From Mycoplasmataceae bacterium (GTDB taxonomy: Bacteria > Bacillota_I > Bacilli_A > Mycoplasmatales > Mycoplasmoidaceae), in the NCBI GenBank assembly GCA_020024735.1, contig JAHHTI010000064.1, positions 1-5,502 on the forward strand: a stretch of DNA of 5,502 bases, read 5' to 3'. Within the stretch, counting starts at the first letter, position 1; the number at the start of each line of letters is the position of its first letter. The notes beneath the pieces were generated by a model, which saw only the letters and a program-made list of their open reading frames with translations, had not been told where the DNA came from and ran no database searches. The position numbers and the translations under genes were made by a program. Of the stretch, positions 1-5,502 are shown piece after piece.

Positions 1-2
1 AT

Positions 3-425
3 AAAATATTTAATATCACCAAGTTCCAAAAAGTTATTAATAAAGATGTATCAACATTACTATTAGTTTTGATTTCTTCTGATTTTTTAGTAAGTCCTCT
101 TTTTTTTATTTGTCCTATTATTTTATGTTTACTGCTTTTAATCAATCGATTAAAGAAAACTATGAATTATGAAAAAATTAAGACTACTGATGCTCTTGAA
201 ATTTGTGTCATCCTAACTACTTATATCTTTTTGTTACCTTTTTTAATGTTAATGCTAAGTTCTGTTTGTGAAGAAGAACTTTTATGTTCTTTCACAGATT
301 TTAATGGTTTAAGTAACAAAAATGTAATAACTCCTAATTTTAAAAAGACTGATACATGATTTAATAAATTACATTCGTTTTTATTGAATGATTACTTTGC
401 TTCTAAATTTTTTCTAAAATGATAA
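3..425 (+). CDS. C-terminal part of an unrecognised membrane protein (5' end outside window)
   Basis: The frame is open from the window edge and ends at TAA 423-425, giving 140 codons if TGA is read as Trp (W119 and the last residue, W140). I do not recognise the family. Two strongly hydrophobic stretches are visible: about residues 18-47, rich in Leu/Ile/Phe with a Pro kink, and about residues 66-88. A basic loop containing RLKK lies between them, and a mostly polar tail of about 50 residues follows. Five cysteines lie in or next to the hydrophobic segments. No ATG occurs in frame before position 159. A TTG at 69 could in principle start translation but has no Shine-Dalgarno sequence before it, so I infer that the gene begins upstream. 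It lies 47 bp before the permease on the same strand, so the two may be co-transcribed. It could also be a decayed gene. An open frame this long is unlikely by chance in such A+T-rich DNA, but this is not proof of a gene. Confidence 0.5.
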
Positions 426-461
426 TTTTTAACTAAATACTTAAGTTATTTTATTTTTTAT

Positions 462-467
462 AAGGAG
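462..467 (+). promoter_or_regulatory. Shine-Dalgarno sequence of the permease gene
   Basis: AAGGAG lies five bases before the ATG at 473, a near-ideal match and spacing to the 16S rRNA 3' end. It fixes the start of the permease. The AAA ATPase gene downstream has no such site. The rest of the 47-bp gap (426-472) is A/T-rich, with a weak imperfect hairpin around 435-451. I see no convincing -35/-10 pair, so the permease may be read from an upstream promoter. Confidence 0.85.
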
Positions 468-472
468 CATCT

Positions 473-3400
473 ATGTTATATCTAATTAAATCGTTATTTA
501 GATATACCTTCAAAAATAAATTATCTACTTGTTTATTATCATTATTAGCAATTATTGGTGTTTTTTTATTATTATCATTATCCTTATTGTCTAATAATCT
601 TCAAGGTTCATATAATAAATTAGTGAATGAAGGAAATCTAGGTAACATTGTCATTAATGAAAATTATTCAAATTCTATTAAAAATAGTACCACTGTCTTT
701 GATGAAGAAGCAGCTAAACTAGAAAATGAACGATTATTTAAAGAATGATTAAATACAGAATTTAATAAAACTTCTAAAGATAATTTTGAATTCCGGGAAT
801 TCACTTCACTTGACTATACTAACACTGCTAATGGTAAGGCAATGAAAGTAATTGCTTATGATAATAATTTTACAGTTGATAAATTAGTCATTTATCAAGG
901 ACAAAAACTCTATAATGATACTTTTAATTTTGGTGATTTAATTGCTAATGCTAATTGAAAAAGTGATGAACTCAGTGCTCAAATGGCACGGAGAGAAATT
1001 GTTTATTTAGCTACTAAAGCTTATTGGACAGATGATGGAATAGCTAAAACATTTAGTAATGCTAGTAATCCTAATTCTGCAATTAGTTTATTAACTAGCA
1101 ACAATCAATCTAGCCAAGCTTTATTTGATCCTAAGACCTGAAGTGGTAAGACTGGTAAAATAGGTACATTAGGTAAATATATTCAAGCATGATTTGATCC
1201 AAGCACAAAATATTATCGTCCTCTTTTATCAAAAGGATATCGGTTAAACTTTGAAATTTATGTAGGTGTAAGTAAACCAAAAGTAGTTGGTAATATCATC
1301 AACTATGGTTCACAATTTGCAGTTATTCCTGATTATGTATTACAAGATCAACATAAAAAAATCCTTCCTTTAGATTGATATCAAAAAATTCAAGCTGGAT
1401 TAAGTAAAGAAAATTATTTCTCTCAAACTGAATTTGAAAACAAAGTAATGAATGCTATTCCTGAAGAATGTAAGATTTATGTAGATGCTTTACCTTATGT
1501 TATTGTTGGGACTGGAATATCTCCAGATTTTATGTATCCAGTTTATTCATTAGAAAGAATTACTCCTAATATTCATGAAGAAGCTTTATTGTATACTACT
1601 CAAGGTGGTTTTGATAATTCTTTAAATGCTAACCGTTCGAATCCAGTGGATAAATTTATAGTTGCTAAATGTAAAACAGACCCTAGTTTAGCCGTAAAAA
1701 TCATTAATCAAGAAATCCCTAAATATATGACGACTGCTGGACAAACTTGGTGTTATTTATCAGATGATCCCAACAATACAATGCAACCAACTGCTATTAG
1801 ATTATTATTTCTACCAAAACTAGTGCAAATGCAAACTATTATTAGTAATGTTCTATCTATCTTTATTTTAATTTTAGGGATTACTATCTTTATTATTATG
1901 CTAAAGAAATTCATACGTGATAATCAAGTTTCACTAGCTATATTAAGAAGTAACGGTTACCAAAAAAGAAGTGTTATTTGATCTACTGCATTATTTGCAG
2001 TTATTCCAAGTGCTATTGGAGGAATTATTGGTTATTTAATTGCATGAATTACTCAAGGATTTATGCTAAATATTTATTCTTTCTATTGGATTATTCCTAC
2101 AGCTTTAAGTTCTTATAACGTCTTAATATTGCTTGGAGCTATATTAATTCCACTATTAATTCTAGGAAGTTTCTGTGTAATAGCAGCTACCATTATTATC
2201 CGTCGTCCTCCTGGAAGACTAATGAATGAATCTTCTAAATTCTCAGTTTCACGACTTTCTAAAATTATGTCAAAACCGATTCCTAGTTTCAAAATTATGC
2301 CTAAGTTTAGATTATCAGTAGCTTTTAGTTCATTTAGTAGATTGTTGGTTTTAGTTATTATGTTATCGCTTTCTTCTTCAGCCTTAATCTTTGCTTTTGG
2401 AACAACTAACAAATTTAGTGATACTAAGCAAATTACCTATGTAGATAAAAAATACAATATGAACTTTGAATTAGAAACTCCAACTCTACAAGGCGGACAA
2501 TATTTTCGAAGTACATTTGAAAATGCTGGAAAACCAATCTTTGATGATAAACAACAATTATTAAACTTCAATGTAAGTGCAATTGATGACACCTATGGTA
2601 ATTCGAAAGGATTAGATAAAAAAATTAGTACTTCTACTCCTATTAATACATTGTGAAGTTATTTTCGGGGAGATAAGGCGAAAGATCTTAATGCTTTTGG
2701 TCAAATAGTTAATAACTTAATGCCATCTATGAATGATGGAACATGACAAACTGATGATATTAATTATTTAAAGAATAAAATGTCTACCCAAATCTATACT
2801 GATGCCAATGCGGCTGGTAACAATCCTTGAGATATTGCCCGTTCTTTAGCTCCTGAAAATGTCCAAAACTATTCCAAAAAATTAACCACTGAATTAATGC
2901 AAAAGGTTTTTAATGATCCTACCATTTATTTTACTCCTGAAGTATTAAAGGATTTTCCTACTTGACCAAAGGCTAGTTTAGAAAATAAAACAATGAAACA
3001 AATTTTATTAAATAGTAACAGTGTGAAAGCAGTAGATGATAATTCTAATCCTAGTATTATTACTTTTCAAAATGAAGAAGATGGTAAATGATATACGTTA
3101 GATAGTACCAATGGATTATGAATGAAAAATGATTTTATTGATACTATGGGTTACTTAATGACAGTTGCTACTGAAAAAAACTACAGTGATTTGTTTTATA
3201 AACTTGTTTATGATGATATTTGTATGGATGAAACAGATGAAACCTATACTTATGTAAACACTCAAGTTGTAGCAGGAATGAATACTCAAGAACCAGTAAA
3301 ATTAATCGGTATCAAACCTGATTCCACTAAAATTGAATTAAAGAATGATAAAGAAGAAAATTTGAATGATTTATTATGAATTAACCAAGATGAAAAACTT

Positions 3401-4663
3401 TTTGCCCATCCACAAAATAATGAAGCAATACGTATTCATGATATTTATTCACATATTGATACCACTAAACCACAAACCATCATTATCAATAAATCAGCTG
3501 CCTATCAATATGGTTTAAAGATTGGTGATATCATTACCTTTGATCCTACCAATGAAGCTACTAGATTTAATCCTCATAATGTATATGGAGAAGATATTAA
3601 CAAGCAAACCTATCAATTTAAAGTTGTCGGTATTTACCGTTCAGCACAAAATCCTGAATTTTATATCAACCAAAGAGTAGCTAACAAAATGTTACATCTA
3701 GATAATCCTAAAATTTTAGCTCATGCTTACTATGATCCTCAAACCAAATTAGCTGATGGAACTTGAAAACAAAGTTATCAAATTGATCCATTCAACGCTT
3801 TCTTCACTTCTAGTGAAAACCCTAAAATTGTTACTAGTACGCTAACTTTATATTCAATAACAGGTTTAGGAATAGCAGATGACAAATTTGCTAATAAACC
3901 TACTCAAAGAATTGCTATCGAAAAAAGTATTGGTCTTAACACAACTACTTTAGCTATTAATGAACCGAAACTAAATTTTCTTCAACAAGGAAAATTGGAT
4001 TTAGCTTATGCTTTAGGATTTGTTAATGCTGACCAAACTCAAGGTGATATAACCCAATTAAATAACTATGTGAAACAATTAATTACTACTTATAAAAATG
4101 AACATCCTGCAGATAATAATGGTGCAGTAGCAGAAGCTATTACTGGAGAAATTTTAAAACAATTGATAAATACTTACAATGAAGATGTCTTCTATTCTAC
4201 TGTTCATAATGTAGGTTCTGTACAAATGTTCCAACAATTATTTGATAATACTTCTAAGTTATGTAACAGTTTACTAATCATTATTATTACCATTATCTTT
4301 ATAATTTCTATCCTATCATCAATTACAATTGCACTAGATTTATTAAATTCTTCTTTAGCTTTAGCTGGAGTATTAAAAGCATTAGGATTTAGTGATTTAA
4401 AAAATACCATTACCTTTACTTCAATCTTTATTCCTTCTTTAATTCTAGCCAGTGGTATTTCGATAGGTTTATCTTTCTTCTTATTTGATGTCTTTACTAA
4501 ATTTGTTTATTCTTTCTCCAACATTCTCTTAGATCTTTCATTGTTGTGATACCTACCAATTGCTTCTTTAGCAATTATTGGAGTACTAATTATCTTAATA
4601 TTAGCTTATTATTATAAAGTTCTTAAGAATAAGAATATTCCAGAATCTATTGCAAGATATTAA
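473..4663 (+). CDS. Large FtsX/MacB-type ABC transporter permease with two tandem FtsX units
   Basis: This gene encodes 1396 residues in one frame from ATG 473 (strong Shine-Dalgarno) to TAA 4661-4663, with TGA as Trp. Predicted membrane segments are about residues 18-40, 456-477, 506-527, 551-576, 622-643, 1266-1288, 1315-1338 and 1360-1381. This is the 1+3, 1+3 pattern of a duplicated FtsX permease. After segments 2 and 6 come the cytoplasmic coupling motifs typical of the family, seen as SLAILRSNGYQKRSV (487-501) and LALAGVLKALGFSDLKN (1295-1311). Each unit ends in a basic, Pro-containing tail (RRPPGRL at 577-583; NIPESIARY at 1388-1396). The ectodomains are about 415 and 620 residues. The first contains IVGTGISPDFMYPV near 344-357. 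The second has a MacB-like stretch near 1000-1056 (INKSAAYQYGLKIGD, then FKVVGIYR). Its length is in the range I recall for the giant mollicute permeases related to M. genitalium MG064/MG468. By family knowledge it pairs with an ABC ATPase, absent here. The substrate is unknown; lipid, lipoprotein or peptide export, or a mechanical role, are all possible. Confidence 0.9.
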
Positions 4664-4667
4664 CGTT

Positions 4668-4686
4668 CTTAATTTATTAAGTTTTA
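4668..4686 (+). terminator. Weak A/T-rich hairpin, possible terminator of the permease
   Basis: CTTAATTTATTAAG begins five bases after the permease stop codon. It can fold as a 5-6 bp stem with a 2-4 base loop and is followed by a short T run (TTTT) at 4682-4685. The stem has only one G-C pair, so it would be unstable. A second possible stem (4712-4719 with 4732-4739) lies further on but has a 12-base loop and no T tract. Termination here is an inference. Confidence 0.25.
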
Positions 4687-4745
4687 ATCTAATCATTAAT
4701 ATTTTTATTCATGAAGAACTACCTAAATTTTGTTCTTTAATATAG

Positions 4746-4797
4746 TGTTAATTAGATTTAACACTTGATTGTTAATTACACTTAACATATATGTTAT
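4746..4797. promoter_or_regulatory. Array of five alternating TGTTAA/TTAACA half-sites: probable operator of the AAA ATPase gene
   Basis: Half-sites are TGTTAA 4746-4751, TTAACA 4758-4763, TGTTAA 4770-4775, TTAACA 4782-4787 and TGTTAT 4792-4797. The first four are exact and begin exactly 12 bp apart with 6-bp spacers; the last spacer is 4 bp. Half-sites 1-2 and 3-4 form two 18-bp inverted repeats that match each other at 16 of 18 positions, with starts 24 bp apart. The first palindrome extends to 8-bp arms (4744-4765). Half-sites 4-5 lie within a perfect 14-bp palindrome (4783-4796) that enters the -10 box. This is the layout expected for a dimeric, possibly cooperative repressor blocking RNA polymerase. 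The regulator is not identifiable from the window. Upstream activator sites are an alternative. Confidence 0.6.
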
Positions 4798-4800
4798 AAT
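4792..4800 (+). promoter_or_regulatory. Extended -10 promoter of the AAA ATPase gene
   Basis: A perfect TATAAT at 4795-4800 is preceded by TG at 4792-4793 with one base between (TGT-TATAAT), the extended -10 form. There is no good -35 at normal spacing: the hexamer 17 bp upstream is TTAATT, and the better TTGTTA at 4769-4774 is 20 bp away. Extended -10 promoters often tolerate this. The expected start of transcription is about 4806-4810, on or just before the ATG at 4810. The upstream half-site array overlaps both the -35 region and the first bases of the -10. Confidence 0.65.
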
Positions 4801-4809
4801 ATAGATATT

Positions 4810-5502
4810 ATGGACAGATTTGAGAATTATAAAAGAAAATTATTAGCTATAGATGTTAATGTTCCCTACAAAAGAGAAATCTTTGATCTTTGCTATGATA
4901 TTTTAAAGCGTGGTAATCTTTGCCTTATTGGTTTAAGACAGATTGGTAAAACTACACTTATGGAACAATTAGGATTAAAGTGATTTCACGAGCACATCAA
5001 ATGTGCTGACGATGGTAAATTATCCAAAGCTGTTAATGATGAAGACAAGATTCTCTATCTTAATCTGAAAAACTTTATATCTTCTTTAAATCCTCATGTT
5101 GATGTCTATGATGAATTATGAAGGCTACTCACTAATGATAAGTATCAAATAATTCTTATTGATGAAATACAAGAATTAAATAATTGAACTGATTTTTTAC
5201 AAACTGTAATTGATATGAACAATCGTGCAAAATTTATTGTTAGTGGTTCTAATTCATTAGCTTTATTAAAAGAAACAATGGTTGGAAGAATTAATTATAT
5301 TGATGTACTACCTCTTTCATATTTAGAATACAAAGCTATTTGAAATATCCAAGATGATGAAATAGAACAATATTTAAAATATGGTTCTTATCCTAAATCA
5401 TGAATTAATTATGATATTCAAACTCAATACGAAGAATTAGTATCCAATATTATTATTGACAAAATTATTATGGACGATTTAAAGAACAATGTGGATGGTA
5501 AT
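4810..5502 (+). CDS. AAA ATPase of the AAA_14/DUF4143 type (3' end outside window)
   Basis: The frame is open for 231 codons from ATG 4810 to the window edge, with five TGA-encoded Trp. Key motifs in order are Walker A GLRQIGKTT (41-49, K47 and T48), Walker B IILIDEIQ (114-121, D118 and E119), a sensor-1-like FIVSGSNS (142-149), a possible arginine finger at GR (159-160), and PLSYLEY (168-174). The family-typical YLKYGSYPK (188-196) and a stretch ending DKIIMDD (217-223) lead towards a DUF4143-type C-terminal domain that is mostly missing. W126 just after Walker B sits where these proteins usually carry a Trp, which supports reading TGA as Trp rather than Gly. About 15 extra polar residues (64-80) lie between the Walker A helix and the next strand. 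Proteins of this type are cytoplasmic and of poorly known function, and often occur in accessory regions. There is no Shine-Dalgarno sequence. The gene has its own promoter and operator-like array. Confidence 0.85.

Noticed and set aside
435..456. Imperfect hairpin followed by a T-rich run before the permease, resembling a terminator.
   Set aside because: The stem is about six pairs with a bulge and only one G-C pair, in DNA that is A/T-rich throughout. It is too weak to call.
788..802. Palindrome GAATTCCGGGAATTC.
   Set aside because: It falls inside the permease ectodomain and encodes ordinary residues (EFREF). It looks like a chance duplication of codons and has no link to a regulatory context.
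1448..1981. Possible separate genes starting at internal ATGs of the permease (1448, 2063, 3122).
   Set aside because: All are in the same frame as ATG 473 and separated only by TGA codons, which are Trp here. None has a convincing ribosome site.
2113..2412. Minus-strand open frame of 99 codons inside the permease.
   Set aside because: It lies wholly within the permease coding frame, opposite membrane segments, with no ribosome site or promoter. It is a shadow of the + strand composition.
4204..4410. Minus-strand open frame of 68 codons inside the permease.
   Set aside because: It is antisense to the conserved FtsX coupling motif and membrane segments near the end of the permease and has no start signals of its own.
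4744..4787. The repeats before the ATPase as a CRISPR array or an insertion-sequence end.
   Set aside because: Units are only 18 bp, palindromic and 6 bp apart, with no spacer-like unique segments and no transposase or target duplication nearby. A protein-binding operator fits better.

Overview
The window looks like mollicute chromosome (Mycoplasma/Spiroplasma-type). The DNA is very A+T-rich, and all three genes make sense only if TGA is read as tryptophan (translation table 4). Read with the standard code, the central gene breaks into many same-frame pieces. Read with table 4, it is one uninterrupted 1396-residue protein containing 16 TGA and 3 TGG tryptophan codons by my count. In-frame CGG arginine codons are also used (four in the central gene), so this is probably not a lineage that has lost CGG. 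I cannot name a genus from the sequence.

Layout, all on the + strand. (1) Positions 3-425: the 3' end of an unrecognised membrane protein gene that enters from outside the window. (2) Positions 426-472: a 47-bp gap carrying a clear Shine-Dalgarno sequence. (3) Positions 473-4663: a very large ABC-transporter permease of the FtsX/MacB (ABC3) superfamily. It has two tandem FtsX units, about eight membrane segments and two large extracytoplasmic domains. Its ATPase partner is not in the window. (4) Positions 4664-4809: a 146-bp intergenic region with a weak terminator-like hairpin, followed by a strikingly regular array of TGTTAA/TTAACA half-sites that leads into an extended -10 promoter. (5) Positions 4810-5502: the first 231 codons of an AAA ATPase of the AAA_14/DUF4143 type, which runs off the window.

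The permease would work with an ABC ATPase encoded elsewhere, moving lipid, lipoprotein or peptide substrates or driving mechanical work across the membrane; the substrate is unknown. The AAA ATPase appears to be a separate transcription unit. Its promoter is the most unusual part of the window: five alternating half-sites, the first four exactly 12 bp apart, reach into the -10 box, and the predicted transcription start lies only 0-3 nt from the ATG. This suggests a tightly repressed, leaderless (or nearly leaderless) mRNA. No obvious new multi-gene system is visible. The operator array plus leaderless ATPase is the best lead.
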